64,000 bases of DNA from Methylobacterium pseudosasicola (GTDB lineage: Bacteria > Pseudomonadota > Alphaproteobacteria > Rhizobiales > Beijerinckiaceae): the NCBI RefSeq assembly GCF_900114535.1, contig NZ_FOTK01000013.1, positions 1 to 64,000 on the forward strand. Reading direction: 5' to 3'. Each line of letters begins with the position of its first letter. Position 1 is the stretch's first letter. A program made the translations under genes and the position numbers. Below, in pieces: positions 7,351-16,590 of the stretch. Below the pieces are notes generated by a model that saw only the letters and a program-made list of their open reading frames with translations, had not been told where the DNA came from and ran no database searches.

Positions 7351-10004
7351 AGCAACTCCCTGAGGTCGAGGACCAGGAGGACGCGGCCATCCCCCAGGAG
7401 GGTCGTGCCGGCATAGCCGCCGATGCCGGTCAGGACGCCCTCCAGAGGCTTCAGGATCACGTCCATCCCCTCCCGGAAGTTGTCGATGATCAGCCCGACG
7501 CGCCGGCCGTTGACGTGGCAGACGAGGACGGCCGCGTCGGCCTCGCCCCGCGGCTGATCGGGCAGGTGCAGCAGGCGCGACAGCCGCAGCAGCGGGATGA
7601 TCGTCTCGCGCAGCACGAAGGTCTCGGCCTTCTTGATCATCCGGATGCGCTCGCGCGGGACCCGCACGGTCTCGACGATCATGTCCATCGGCACGCCGTA
7701 GAGGCTGCCGGCGGCCTCCACGATCATGATCCGGGTGACCGCCATGCTGAGCGGCAGGGCGAGGCGGGTGGTGGTCCCCTCGCCGAGGCGGGAGCTCACC
7801 GAGACCTGGCCGCCGAGCTTCTCCACGGTGGTCAGGACCACATCCATCCCGACCCCGCGGCCGGACAGGTCGGAGATCTCCGCCGCAGTCGAGAAGCCGG
7901 GGCGGTAGATCAGGTTGATCGCCTCCTGATCGGAGAGGCGGTCCGCCTCCTCCTGGCCGATCACGCCCTTGGCGATGGCGGCGGCGCGGATCCGGACCGG
8001 GTCGATGCCCCGGCCATTGTCCTGGACCTCAATGACGACGCTGTCGGCCTCCTGGCGGGCCTTGAGCAGGATGCGCGCCGTCGCCGACTTGCCCGCCGCC
8101 CGGCGCTCGTCCGGCGATTCGAGCCCGTGATCGAGGGAGTTGCGGACGATGTGCAGCAGCGGGTCGCCCAGGGCCTCGATGATGGTCTTGTCGGCGGCCG
8201 TGTCCTCGCCTTCGAGGGCGAGATCGATCCGCTTGCCGAGCTTGCGCGCGAGGTCGCGCACCAGCCGGGGGAACCGGTCGAAGATCTCCGAGACCGGCAG
8301 CATGCGGACCTGCATGATCGCGCCCTGCATCTCCTGGGCGAGCCGATCGATGACCGCGTATTGCTCCTTGATCTCGCGGGACATCTCGCGCGAGGCGTAG
8401 GTCTCCTCCGCCCGCTTGGCGAGGAACGGCAGCGCGTTCTTGGAGACGACGAGTTCGCCGATCAGGTTCATCAGCAGGTCGATCTTCGCCTGGTCGACCT
8501 TCAGGGATTTTGCGGCGATGCGCCCCTCGGGCTCCTTCGCGCCCGCCACCGGCGCGGCCTCCTCGAAGGCCTGGGGCAGCGCGGCCGGCAGCGCGGGCGC
8601 CGCCTCCGTGCGGTGGAGCGGGGTGCCGTCGAGCACGGCCGACAGGGCGCTCAGAACCGGCGCGACCGAGCGGGCCTCCCGGGCCGCCTCGAACGCCGCC
8701 TGGATCGCGGTGCGGTCGGCGTCGCGGCCGAGGCTGAGGAGCACGTTCCCCACCACGGTCCCGACCGAGGCGAGGCGATCCGCATCGTAGCCTGCCTGCT
8801 CCAGGGCCCGGTGCTGGCTCGCCAGGACCGAGCGGGCGAGCTCCTGGCGCGAGTCGGCGGCCTGTGGTGCGGACTGCGGCGCCGGAGCCGGAGCCGGAGC
8901 CGGGGCTGCGGGCGCAGGGGCGGCCGGAACCGGATCGAACCGGCCCGAGCCGGCCGCCGCCACGAGGGCCGCCACGAGACCCGGATCGGGCTCGGCCGCC
9001 AACAGGGCGACCTCCAGCCAATCCAGCGCCTGCCGGCGCCAGAGCGTCGGCCCGGCGACACTGCGCAGGGCGGAAACGGCCTGACGCAGTTCGTCATGGC
9101 GCCCGGCGGCCAGGAAGGCCGAGGCCGCCTCGCGAAAATCCTCCCAGATCGGCCCGTCGCTGGCCTCGCCCGTGATCCGCACGAAGTCCCGGGGCCGGAC
9201 GGAGGCAATGGTGATCTGGTCCAGCTCGTAGCGCATCGCCTGCTCGATCTCGGGCCGGGGCGCCGCGGTCAGCAGGGAGAAGTGCAGGTTGCACTGATAC
9301 GGGTCGAGATCCTCCAGCGGTCCCCAGGGCTCAGCCGCCGCAATGTCGAGGGCCAGCGCCTCCGGCACCTGCTGGATCGCCTGCAGGGGATCGGTGCCGT
9401 TGAAGAAGCAGCCCGCCTCCGGCGCGTAGCGGACCAGATGCACGGCCTGGCCGCCGCAGGCGCGCCGGAACGCGTCGAGGCAGGCGGCGGCGGGCAGGCG
9501 CGCCAGGAGCGCCGGCGGCAGCGTCGCGACGTCCTCGATCGGCGCCGGATCCGCCCCGAGCGGCGCGGCCTCGTGCGGCCCGTCCGCCGGCTCCCCCCCA
9601 TCGGGCGCGTCGTCCTGCGCACCCAGCCGCTGGCGCAGCTGCGTGGCCATCCGGTGCGCGACCCCGTCGGCATCCGCCGGCAGCGCCGAGCGCCGCTCCA
9701 GCTCGTCGATCCACTGGCCGACCTGGTCGAGGCTGTCGAGCAGCATGTCGACCAGGCTCGAGTCGATCTGGAGCGCGTCGGACCGGACCTCTCCGAGGAG
9801 GTCCTCGGCCGCGTGGACGAGCCGGGTCAGGGCCAGCGCGTCGAACAGGCCGGACGAGCCCTTGATCGTGTGGACCGCCCGGAACACCTCGTTGATCGCG
9901 GTCTCGTCGGTCGGGTTCCGCTCCAGCTTCAGCAACCCGCTGGCCGAGACCTGCAGCAGCTCACGCGCTTCCGGGATGAACCGGGCCAGCAGGGGATTGG
10001 TCAT
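7347..10004 (-). CDS. cheA: CheA chemotaxis histidine kinase
   Basis: This 885-residue CheA contains all core domains. The HPt domain has phosphorylatable His45 in VHTIKGSSG. The dimerisation helix region has DLLMNLIGELVVSKN. The ATPase domain shows HIVRNSLDHG, DNGRGIDP and LSGRGVGMDVV, and a CheW-like regulatory domain follows (GVPMDMIVETVRVP). Between HPt and the dimerisation domain lie about 370 extra residues. These include an alanine/proline-rich stretch and a compact segment around residues 160-290 with GCFFNGTDPL and LDPYQCNLHF, which replaces the usual P2 domain. It overlaps cheY and the STAS-like gene by 4 bp each. Confidence 0.96.
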   Translation of the reverse strand: MTNPLLARFIPEARELLQVSASGLLKLERNPTDETAINEVFRAVHTIKGSSGLFDALALTRLVHAAEDLLGEVRSDALQIDSSLVDMLLDSLDQVGQWIDELERRSALPADADGVAHRMATQLRQRLGAQDDAPDGGEPADGPHEAAPLGADPAPIEDVATLPPALLARLPAAACLDAFRRACGGQAVHLVRYAPEAGCFFNGTDPLQAIQQVPEALALDIAAAEPWGPLEDLDPYQCNLHFSLLTAAPRPEIEQAMRYELDQITIASVRPRDFVRITGEASDGPIWEDFREAASAFLAAGRHDELRQAVSALRSVAGPTLWRRQALDWLEVALLAAEPDPGLVAALVAAAGSGRFDPVPAAPAPAAPAPAPAPAPQSAPQAADSRQELARSVLASQHRALEQAGYDADRLASVGTVVGNVLLSLGRDADRTAIQAAFEAAREARSVAPVLSALSAVLDGTPLHRTEAAPALPAALPQAFEEAAPVAGAKEPEGRIAAKSLKVDQAKIDLLMNLIGELVVSKNALPFLAKRAEETYASREMSREIKEQYAVIDRLAQEMQGAIMQVRMLPVSEIFDRFPRLVRDLARKLGKRIDLALEGEDTAADKTIIEALGDPLLHIVRNSLDHGLESPDERRAAGKSATARILLKARQEADSVVIEVQDNGRGIDPVRIRAAAIAKGVIGQEEADRLSDQEAINLIYRPGFSTAAEISDLSGRGVGMDVVLTTVEKLGGQVSVSSRLGEGTTTRLALPLSMAVTRIMIVEAAGSLYGVPMDMIVETVRVPRERIRMIKKAETFVLRETIIPLLRLSRLLHLPDQPRGEADAAVLVCHVNGRRVGLIIDNFREGMDVILKPLEGVLTGIGGYAGTTLLGDGRVLLVLDLRELL

Positions 10005-10378
10005 GGCTGCGCACCGGTCAGCAGGCGCGCCGTCTCGACGAGGAGCACGGGATCGGCGGGTTTGACGATGTAGAAATTGGCGCCCACCGCGTAGGCCCGG
10101 CTCGCATCCGCGTCCTGGGCCTCGGTGCTGATCGTGACCACGGGAATCGCCTGGAGCGACGGCTCCCGGCGGATGCGGGACACCAGCTCGTAGCCGTCCA
10201 TCTTGGGCATGTTGATGTCTACGATCATCAGGTCGTAGCCGCCGAGCAGGGCCTTCTCCAGGCCCTCGACGCCGTTGGCGGCCTCCTCGACGGTGAACCC
10301 GGCGCGGCCGAGCACGTCTTGGTAGAACATCCGCATCGTGATGCCGTCTTCGACGACAAGTATTCGTTTGCCGGACAT
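10001..10378 (-). CDS. cheY: CheY-like response regulator upstream of cheA
   Basis: This 125-residue receiver has Glu10-Asp11, phosphoacceptor Asp54 in IVDINMPKMDG, ISTEA switch residues and Lys106 in VKPADP. The start is 7 bp after cheR and the stop overlaps the cheA start, so the pair is translationally coupled. It is likely the primary receiver for this CheA. Confidence 0.92.
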   Translation of the reverse strand: MSGKRILVVEDGITMRMFYQDVLGRAGFTVEEAANGVEGLEKALLGGYDLMIVDINMPKMDGYELVSRIRREPSLQAIPVVTISTEAQDADASRAYAVGANFYIVKPADPVLLVETARLLTGAQP

Positions 10379-10385
10379 GCCCGTA

Positions 10386-11261
10386 TCAATCCTGATCGAT
10401 CGGTCTTTGATAGACGATCGTGTCGCCGAACTTGCGCGGCAGGAACATCGACGACATGCGGCTCATGCTTTCCGAATGGCCCAGGCAGATGAACCCGCCC
10501 GGATTCAGGCATTCGTAGAGCGCTTCGACCGCGGCACGTCGGGACGTATCGTCGAAATAGATCAACAGGTTGCGGCAGAAGATCACGTCCATCGCACGGT
10601 AGCGGTGCATGTGGATCGGATCGGACAGGTTGGCGATCGAGAACTCGATGGAGCTGCGCAGCTCCTCGTGGATCTCGAACTGGTCGTCGCCGACCCGGCG
10701 GAAATACTTCTTGCGCAGCTCCGGCGACAGCCGTTGCAGGGAGCGGTTGCCGTAGACCCCCTTGCGGGCATCGGCCAGCACCCGGGAATCGATGTCCGAT
10801 CCGGTGATCTCGATGGCGAACTCGTCCGCCTGTGCCCAGTTTTCGAGGATCTGGATCGCGATCGAGTACGGCTCCTCCCCGGTCGAGCAGGGCATCGACC
10901 AGATCCGCAGGGTCCCACCGGGCCGGCGCGTCCGGGTGATCTCGGGCAGGATGCCCCGCACCAGGGCGTCGAACTGGTAATCCTCGCGGAAGAAGTAGGT
11001 CTCGTTGACCGTCATCAGGTTGACGAGGTGCTGCAGTTCCTCACCCGAGGCCTGGAAGCGCAGCAGGGTGAAATACGCCTTGAAACTGTCGCTCCCGGTC
11101 TTGGCGATCCGCTCCAGAAGGCGCTTCTCGACGAAGTACTCCTTCTTGCCGCTGAACGAGATGCCCGTGCGGCGATAGAAATACTCGTAGAACTTCTCGT
11201 ACTCGTCCTCGGTGATCTGGATCGCCGGGGCGGCCAGCCCGGGGGCACGGTTGGGCTGCAT
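10386..11261 (-). CDS. cheR: CheR chemoreceptor methyltransferase
   Basis: This 291-residue SAM-dependent glutamate methyltransferase methylates MCPs. The N-terminal helical domain (TEDEYEKFYEYFYRRTGI) precedes the catalytic domain with MPCSTGEEPYS, GSDIDSRVL, the MDVIFCRNLLIYF motif and the closing GGFICLGHSES. Length and order match CheR. The ATG at 11261 overlaps the upstream HEAT gene stop (ATGA), which fixes the start. No pentapeptide or TPR extension is visible. Confidence 0.95.
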   Translation of the reverse strand: MQPNRAPGLAAPAIQITEDEYEKFYEYFYRRTGISFSGKKEYFVEKRLLERIAKTGSDSFKAYFTLLRFQASGEELQHLVNLMTVNETYFFREDYQFDALVRGILPEITRTRRPGGTLRIWSMPCSTGEEPYSIAIQILENWAQADEFAIEITGSDIDSRVLADARKGVYGNRSLQRLSPELRKKYFRRVGDDQFEIHEELRSSIEFSIANLSDPIHMHRYRAMDVIFCRNLLIYFDDTSRRAAVEALYECLNPGGFICLGHSESMSRMSSMFLPRKFGDTIVYQRPIDQD

Positions 11262-11878
11262 CACGAGCCTCCGATCCGGCGGATCGCCGCGGCCGCCGCG
11301 AAGCGGATGAACGGCACCTCGGGGAAGCGCGCGGCCAGGGCCTGGAGCGGCGCGATGGCGCGCTCGTTGCCGATCTCCGCAAGGCCGTCGACCGCCGCCG
11401 CGCAAACATTGATGTGGGCCTCGCGCGCAACGACCTCGGCCAGCCAGTCCGGGGCCTTCGGGTGCGGCAGCAGGCTCAGCATGTTGACCGCCATGATGCG
11501 GACATCGCTGTCGGGATCGGCCAGCAGGTCGGCGACATGGGGCTCAACCTCGGCGGGCATCTCCTGAAGCGCCTCGATCGCGGCGTTGCGCAGGGCGCTG
11601 TCCTCGCTGCGCAGCAGGGGCAGCAGGCCGGCCACCACCGCGGGCGACTTGAGGCGGATCAGCGTCGTCAGGATCACGGCCCGGACGCTGGCGGCCGGCT
11701 CCTGCGCGAGATGCGTGCAGAGCAGCGGCCCGGCCTCCGGGAAGGCGCCGAGCTCCCGGGCGGCCCGGCGCCGCTCGGCACCGTCGGGCGAGGCGAGGGC
11801 CGCCGTCAGCGTGGCGAGATCCGCGCGCGGCGGTTCCTCGGCACCCTTCGGCGCGTGGTTCGGTTTCTTAAGAGCCAC
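11261..11878 (-). CDS. HEAT-repeat protein within the chemosensory operon
   Basis: This 205-residue all-helical protein is built from about five HEAT/PBS-type repeats. Recurring elements are DGAERRRAARELGAF, DSALRNAAIEALQEM and DSDVRIMAVNMLSLL, each followed by a leucine-rich second helix. HEAT repeats are protein-binding scaffolds with no catalytic function. It lies between cheB (11-bp overlap) and cheR (ATGA overlap), so it is a constitutive member of this operon and probably binds a Che protein or receptor. Confidence 0.85.
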   Translation of the reverse strand: MALKKPNHAPKGAEEPPRADLATLTAALASPDGAERRRAARELGAFPEAGPLLCTHLAQEPAASVRAVILTTLIRLKSPAVVAGLLPLLRSEDSALRNAAIEALQEMPAEVEPHVADLLADPDSDVRIMAVNMLSLLPHPKAPDWLAEVVAREAHINVCAAAVDGLAEIGNERAIAPLQALAARFPEVPFIRFAAAAAIRRIGGS

Positions 11879-12974
11879 GGCGGCGTTCCCCGGTTCGAGT
11901 CCCGGCTTCCGGGGCGCGGAGCCACCCGATGAGCTGCTCCGCGATCGCGTCGCTCGGCAGGACCGCGCTGGCCCCGCCGCGCTTGATCAGTTCCTGCGGC
12001 ATCCCGAAGACGATGCTCGTCTCCTCGTCCTGCGCGATGGTCAGGCCGCCGCCGGCGCGCAGCCGGGCCATGGCCTCGGCACCGTCATCGCCCATTCCGG
12101 TGAGTTGCACGGCGATCAGCCGGTTGGCCGGGAGCAGGGCGAGCGCGCTCTCGACCATGCGGGTGACGCTCGGATGCCAGATATGCGCGTCGCTCTGCGG
12201 CAGCGGCGTCGCGGAATAGCCGATGCCCCGGCGGGTGACGACGAGGTCGGCATCCCCCTTGGCGATGTAGACCGTGCCGGGCTCCACCGGCATCTGCCGG
12301 GCGACCTCCACCACCGAGACGGCGCAGAGGTCGTTCAGCCGCCGGGCGAAGACACCGGTGAAGCTGCTCGGCATGTGCTGGGCGATCAGGACCGGCCAGG
12401 GAAAATCCTTCGGCAGGCGCGGCAGGATCTCCTCCAGCACCCCGGGACCGCCCGTGGACACGCCGACCAGCACCAGCCCGGGGCGGCAGCCCGCGAACGA
12501 GACCTGCGGCGGCGGACCCGACGGGGCGGGGCGCCGGCGCTGGGCGGCCAGGCGTCCGCGCAGGCCGGTGCTGCGCCGGACCCGGGTGGTCGCGGCGCTG
12601 CGGACCTTCATCAGCAGCTCGCGGTGGATCCGGTCGATCGACAGGGAGATCGTGCCGCCGGGCTTCTGCACGAAGTCGACCGCCCCGAGGCTCAGCGCCT
12701 GCAGGGTCGTCTCGGCGCCTTCCTCGGTCAGCGACGAGACCATCACCACCGGCCGCGGATCCTCGCTCATGATCCGCGACAGGCAGGTGATCCCGTCCAT
12801 CTCCGGCATGTTGACGTCGAGGGTGATCACGTGCGGATCGAAGCTCTGGAGCGCCTCCAGAACCTCGACGCCGTTACGGGCCGTCTGAACCGTGAAGCCG
12901 CCCGCGGACTCGAGGAGCTGCGTGAGGTGCCTGCGCATCAGGGCGGAATCGTCGGCCACGAGGGCGCGGATCAT
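11868..12974 (-). CDS. cheB: CheB chemoreceptor methylesterase/deamidase
   Basis: This is a 368-residue two-domain CheB. The receiver domain has Asp8-Asp9 and phosphoacceptor Asp53 in TLDVNMPEMDG. A basic linker (about 120-160) leads to the methylesterase domain with catalytic Ser173 in GVSTGGPG, His200 in AQHMP and Asp297 in TGMGDDGAE. It removes methyl groups added by CheR and is activated by CheA. It is preceded by a 51-bp gap after the cheW-like gene and overlaps the HEAT gene by 11 bp. Confidence 0.96.
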   Translation of the reverse strand: MIRALVADDSALMRRHLTQLLESAGGFTVQTARNGVEVLEALQSFDPHVITLDVNMPEMDGITCLSRIMSEDPRPVVMVSSLTEEGAETTLQALSLGAVDFVQKPGGTISLSIDRIHRELLMKVRSAATTRVRRSTGLRGRLAAQRRRPAPSGPPPQVSFAGCRPGLVLVGVSTGGPGVLEEILPRLPKDFPWPVLIAQHMPSSFTGVFARRLNDLCAVSVVEVARQMPVEPGTVYIAKGDADLVVTRRGIGYSATPLPQSDAHIWHPSVTRMVESALALLPANRLIAVQLTGMGDDGAEAMARLRAGGGLTIAQDEETSIVFGMPQELIKRGGASAVLPSDAIAEQLIGWLRAPEAGTRTGERRRGS

Positions 12975-13025
12975 GCGGGGTCTTTCCGGGATGACATGTC
13001 GGGGCGAGGGGCGGCGACCCCGCGC

Positions 13026-14624
13026 TCAGTGGGTCGTGAGCTGGACGGCGGCGGCTTCCTGCGTGTCCAGCAGCTGCATCGTGTCGAGCAGGAGGACCAT
13101 GCGCTTCTGGCTCTCCAGGTTGGCAACCCGACGGATCAGGCGCTGCTGCGCGTCCGACAGGTTCGGCGCGTCGCCGATCGCCTTGGCCGAGATCCGCATC
13201 ACCTCGGAGACCGAGTCGACGATGAAGCCGGTCCGGACGCCCCGGACGGTGAAGACCATGATCCGCTGGCGGTCGTTGCGCTCCGCCTCGGCGAGGTTGA
13301 AGCGGCGGCGCTGGTCCACCACCGGCAGCACGACGCCGCGCAGGTTGATCACGCCTTCCACGAAGGACGGCGCCTTCGGGATCCGGGTCAGCTCGTCCGG
13401 CACCCGGACGATCTCCTGCACGGCCTCGATCGGCACGCCGTATTCCTCGCCCATCAGGCGGAACACCACGAACTGCTCCTCGTCGGCGGCGTCCTGGCGT
13501 TCGTCCCCGTCCTGTCGTCCGTCGGCGCTCATGCCCTGGTTCCCCGTGGCGGACAGCTTCCGCAGCTCGTTGGTGTCGAACATCTTCTCGACCGACAGGA
13601 CGGAGACCAGCCGACGCCCCTCCTGCAGCCGGCAGATCGCCTGGATCTCGTCCATGCCGCCATCCTGCGACAGCAGGGCGGGCATCGCCTCGACCAGGCT
13701 GCGGCTGACCCGCAGCACCTCCTTGACGCTGTCCATCACGACGCCGACCGAGACGGTCCCACCCTCGCCGAGCGACACCACCACGACCTTGTTGGTCTCG
13801 GTGAATTCCTTGGCCTGGAGGCCGAACATCTCGCGCAAGGAGACGAGCGGCAGCAGGCGGTTGCGCAGGGTGATCACCCCGAGCACGTGGGAGGGCGCAT
13901 TCGGGACGTGGGTGAGGCGTTCGGGCAGCTGGACGATCTCCTGCACCCGCTCGATCGGGAAGGCGTATTCCTGCCCCGCCACCTCGAAGCTCACGAGCTG
14001 GTCCTCGTCGGCCTCGGCCTCGGCCCGGGTGGAGGTATTTGCGTCGGCGACCTGCACCTGGCCGGCGGCCCGGCGGATCTTCGTGGAGAACTGGCTGAAC
14101 TCGCGGCTCACCAGCTGGGCCGCGTCCAGGATCATCACCATCGACCGGCCGTCGTCGCCCTTGATCATCCCGGTCAGGAGCGCGGTGTCGACGCTGCCCT
14201 CGATGGCCGAGGTCGGCTCGATCCGGTCGGGATCGACGGTCACCACGTTGGCCATCCGGTCGACCACGAGGCCGATCGGATTGCCCTGGTCGAGCACCAC
14301 CACCCGGGTGGCGTCGTCGTTCAGCACCGGCGGGAAGGCGAACACGTCCCGCAGGTTCAGGACCGGCAGGACCGTACCGCGGAGGTTGGCGAGCCCAAGA
14401 AGCGAGGCGGGGCTGAACGGCACCCGCACCACCTCGGGGATCCGGATGATCTCCTGCACGTCGGCCAGAGAGACGGCGAACATCTCCGTCTCGACGTGGA
14501 AGATCACGAACTGACGGGCCTCGCTGCGGCCGTCCTCCTGGCCGGGCCGTGCGGCGGCCTCCGCCGGATCGGGCGTGAACCCGGAATCCAGCGCCTGCAC
14601 CGCCTGAGCTGCTGCGTTTGCCAT
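13026..14624 (-). CDS. cheW: Triple CheW-domain adaptor protein
   Basis: This 532-residue protein is three CheW domains in tandem (about 35-180, 205-350 and 385-530), joined by acidic linkers. Each repeats the pattern ...VQEIIR(I/V)P..., a P-x-APSxxxGxxxLRxxxLP core and a late VDSVxEV strand. CheW couples receptors to CheA in a single-domain form in model organisms. A three-domain adaptor could crosslink several receptors or CheA molecules. It is the only cheW in this operon. It lies 31 bp after the double-tip MCP. Confidence 0.93.
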   Translation of the reverse strand: MANAAAQAVQALDSGFTPDPAEAAARPGQEDGRSEARQFVIFHVETEMFAVSLADVQEIIRIPEVVRVPFSPASLLGLANLRGTVLPVLNLRDVFAFPPVLNDDATRVVVLDQGNPIGLVVDRMANVVTVDPDRIEPTSAIEGSVDTALLTGMIKGDDGRSMVMILDAAQLVSREFSQFSTKIRRAAGQVQVADANTSTRAEAEADEDQLVSFEVAGQEYAFPIERVQEIVQLPERLTHVPNAPSHVLGVITLRNRLLPLVSLREMFGLQAKEFTETNKVVVVSLGEGGTVSVGVVMDSVKEVLRVSRSLVEAMPALLSQDGGMDEIQAICRLQEGRRLVSVLSVEKMFDTNELRKLSATGNQGMSADGRQDGDERQDAADEEQFVVFRLMGEEYGVPIEAVQEIVRVPDELTRIPKAPSFVEGVINLRGVVLPVVDQRRRFNLAEAERNDRQRIMVFTVRGVRTGFIVDSVSEVMRISAKAIGDAPNLSDAQQRLIRRVANLESQKRMVLLLDTMQLLDTQEAAAVQLTTH

Positions 14625-14655
14625 GGTCGGTCTTTCGCTCTCCGGGCGGTTCGGC

Positions 14656-16590
14656 TCAGGCGGCCTGGAGTTCGTCGGCGAGCGAGGCGATCTCCTCGAT
14701 CGCGGCGGCGAGTTGCTCGGCGCCCTTGCCCTGCTCGGCGGCGGCGGTCCCGGCCTCGGCGGAAGTCCGGGCCGCCTGCTGGGCCGCGGCGGCGACCTGC
14801 TCGATCGCGGTCTGGACCTCCCGGACCATCCGGACGATGCCCTCGGTGCCGGTCAGGATCTCCCGGTTGCCCGACAGCACCTCGGCCATGTCCTTGGTGA
14901 CGGTATCGAGGTTGCGCGAGATCGCGCCGCTCTTCTCGACTTCGACGACGGCACTCTCGGCGATCTCCTGGAGGTCGCCGCGCACGAACACGATCGTGTC
15001 CTGGATGGTCTTGACCGTGTCCTTGATCCGCTCGGCATTCTCGGCCGAATCCCGGGCGAGGTTGCGGATATCGGTCGAGACGACGGCGAAGCCCTTGCCG
15101 AACTCGCCGGCCCGCGCCGCCTCCACCGAGCCGTTGACCGCCAGCATGTTGGTCTGGATCGAGACCGTGGTGATGGCGTCGACGATCTTGTCGATGCGCC
15201 GGCTGACCTGCTCCAGGGACGCGATCTGGTCGCGGCTCACGCGGCCCGCCTCCACGGATTGCTCGAGGCCCTCGATCATCCCGTCGACCAGGCTCTTGTT
15301 CTCGACCAGCAGGTCCGCGATCCCCTGCGCCTTCTCGACGGCGGTGCCCGCCAGGGTCTGGGTCACCTGGGCGCGCCGCTCGATCTGCGCGATCGCGGCC
15401 GAGGATTGCTGGGTCGCGGCCGATTGCTGCTGCGCGCCCTTGGTGATCTGGTCGAGGGCGATCGTGACCTGCGCGGCGGCGCGGTTGATCTCCTCGACGG
15501 CGCTGGAGAGCTCCTCCGCGGCGGAGGCGACCTCCTCGGCGCTCTTGCCGATATTGGTGCTGTTCTTCAGCTCCTCGGCGAGGCCGGACAGCTCCTGGGC
15601 GGCGTCCTCACTCTGCGACAGGGCGGTGGTCTGCTGCTCGACCATCTTGCCGGCCTCCTGGCAGGCCGCGCTCTGCTCCTCGGCCGCGGCCGCGATGATC
15701 TCCGCGCCCTTCTGCGCCTCCGTGGCGGCGGTGGCCGATTCGTCGGCGGCCCGGGCGAGCTCGCCGCAGCCGTCGATGATCTCGGCCATGTCGGTGCGCA
15801 CCCGGTCGAGCTGGGCGGTCACCGTCCGGCCCTTCTCGACCTCGGCCCGGGCCGAGACCGCGGACTGGCTGATCCCGTCGGCCGCGACCTTCACGTCGGC
15901 CTGGATCTGCGCCACGAGCTCCTGGATGTCGCGGGCGGACTTTTCGCTGGTCTCGGCCAGGGTGCGCACCTCGTCGGCGACCACGGCGAAGCCCTTGCCG
16001 TGCTGGCCGGCCCGGGCCGCCTCGATGGCGGCGTTGAGGGCGAGCAGGTTGGTCTGGTCCGCGATCCGGGCGACCGCCTTCACGATTTCGCCGATGGCGC
16101 TGGCCTGCCGGTCGAGCTCTTCGACCAGCTTCACCGACGCCTCCTGGCGCTCCGAGGCCTTGGCGATGGCCGCCACCGAGGCGCCGATCTGCGCCGCGGT
16201 CTCGAAGATCAGACCGGACAGGGCCTCGGTCTTGCGCAGGGACGCACCGGCATTCTCCTTGGCGGCCTGGATCAGGGTCGCGCCCTGGTTCACCGCCTTC
16301 ATGGTCTCCTGCGCGGCGCCGGCGGCCTCCTCGGCGCCGACGCCGATCTGCTCGGAGGCCTTGCGCAGCTCCTCGGCCGCGGCCGCCGCCTCGGCGATCC
16401 CGCTGGACAGCTCGGCGGTGGCCGAGGCGATCCGCTCGGCGGCCTTCTGCTGCCGCGCGAAGGTCCGGGCCTTGCGCTTCTCCGCCTCGGCGACGAGGTG
16501 CGATCGACCCGTGGCGGCGGACGGTGCGCTGTCCCGCGGAGCGACCGGAGCCGGGATGGAGCGGATGGCGGATTTCTTCGCGAGAGCCAT
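14656..16590 (-). CDS. Soluble MCP with two signalling tips
   Basis: This 644-residue protein has no membrane helix or recognised ligand domain and is alanine/glutamate-rich coiled coil almost throughout. Two separate MCP hairpin tips are visible. The first is canonical ([18 protein letters not shown], then [14 protein letters not shown]). The second, about 280 residues later, is diverged ([18 protein letters not shown], then [15 protein letters not shown]). It is the first gene of the operon, and the long AT-rich region upstream should hold the promoter. It probably forms a cytoplasmic array with the triple CheW. Confidence 0.92.
   Translation of the reverse strand: MALAKKSAIRSIPAPVAPRDSAPSAATGRSHLVAEAEKRKARTFARQQKAAERIASATAELSSGIAEAAAAAEELRKASEQIGVGAEEAAGAAQETMKAVNQGATLIQAAKENAGASLRKTEALSGLIFETAAQIGASVAAIAKASERQEASVKLVEELDRQASAIGEIVKAVARIADQTNLLALNAAIEAARAGQHGKGFAVVADEVRTLAETSEKSARDIQELVAQIQADVKVAADGISQSAVSARAEVEKGRTVTAQLDRVRTDMAEIIDGCGELARAADESATAATEAQKGAEIIAAAAEEQSAACQEAGKMVEQQTTALSQSEDAAQELSGLAEELKNSTNIGKSAEEVASAAEELSSAVEEINRAAAQVTIALDQITKGAQQQSAATQQSSAAIAQIERRAQVTQTLAGTAVEKAQGIADLLVENKSLVDGMIEGLEQSVEAGRVSRDQIASLEQVSRRIDKIVDAITTVSIQTNMLAVNGSVEAARAGEFGKGFAVVSTDIRNLARDSAENAERIKDTVKTIQDTIVFVRGDLQEIAESAVVEVEKSGAISRNLDTVTKDMAEVLSGNREILTGTEGIVRMVREVQTAIEQVAAAAQQAARTSAEAGTAAAEQGKGAEQLAAAIEEIASLADELQAA

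Noticed and set aside
7515..10073. 852-codon open frame on the plus strand opposite cheA
   Set aside because: It is antisense to an unmistakable CheA, has an arginine/glycine/aspartate-skewed composition and no domain; such frames are common in GC-rich genomes.
11586..14900. 1104-codon plus-strand open frame opposite cheB and the triple-CheW gene
   Set aside because: It spans several true minus-strand genes and their junctions, which a real protein would not, and has shadow-like composition.
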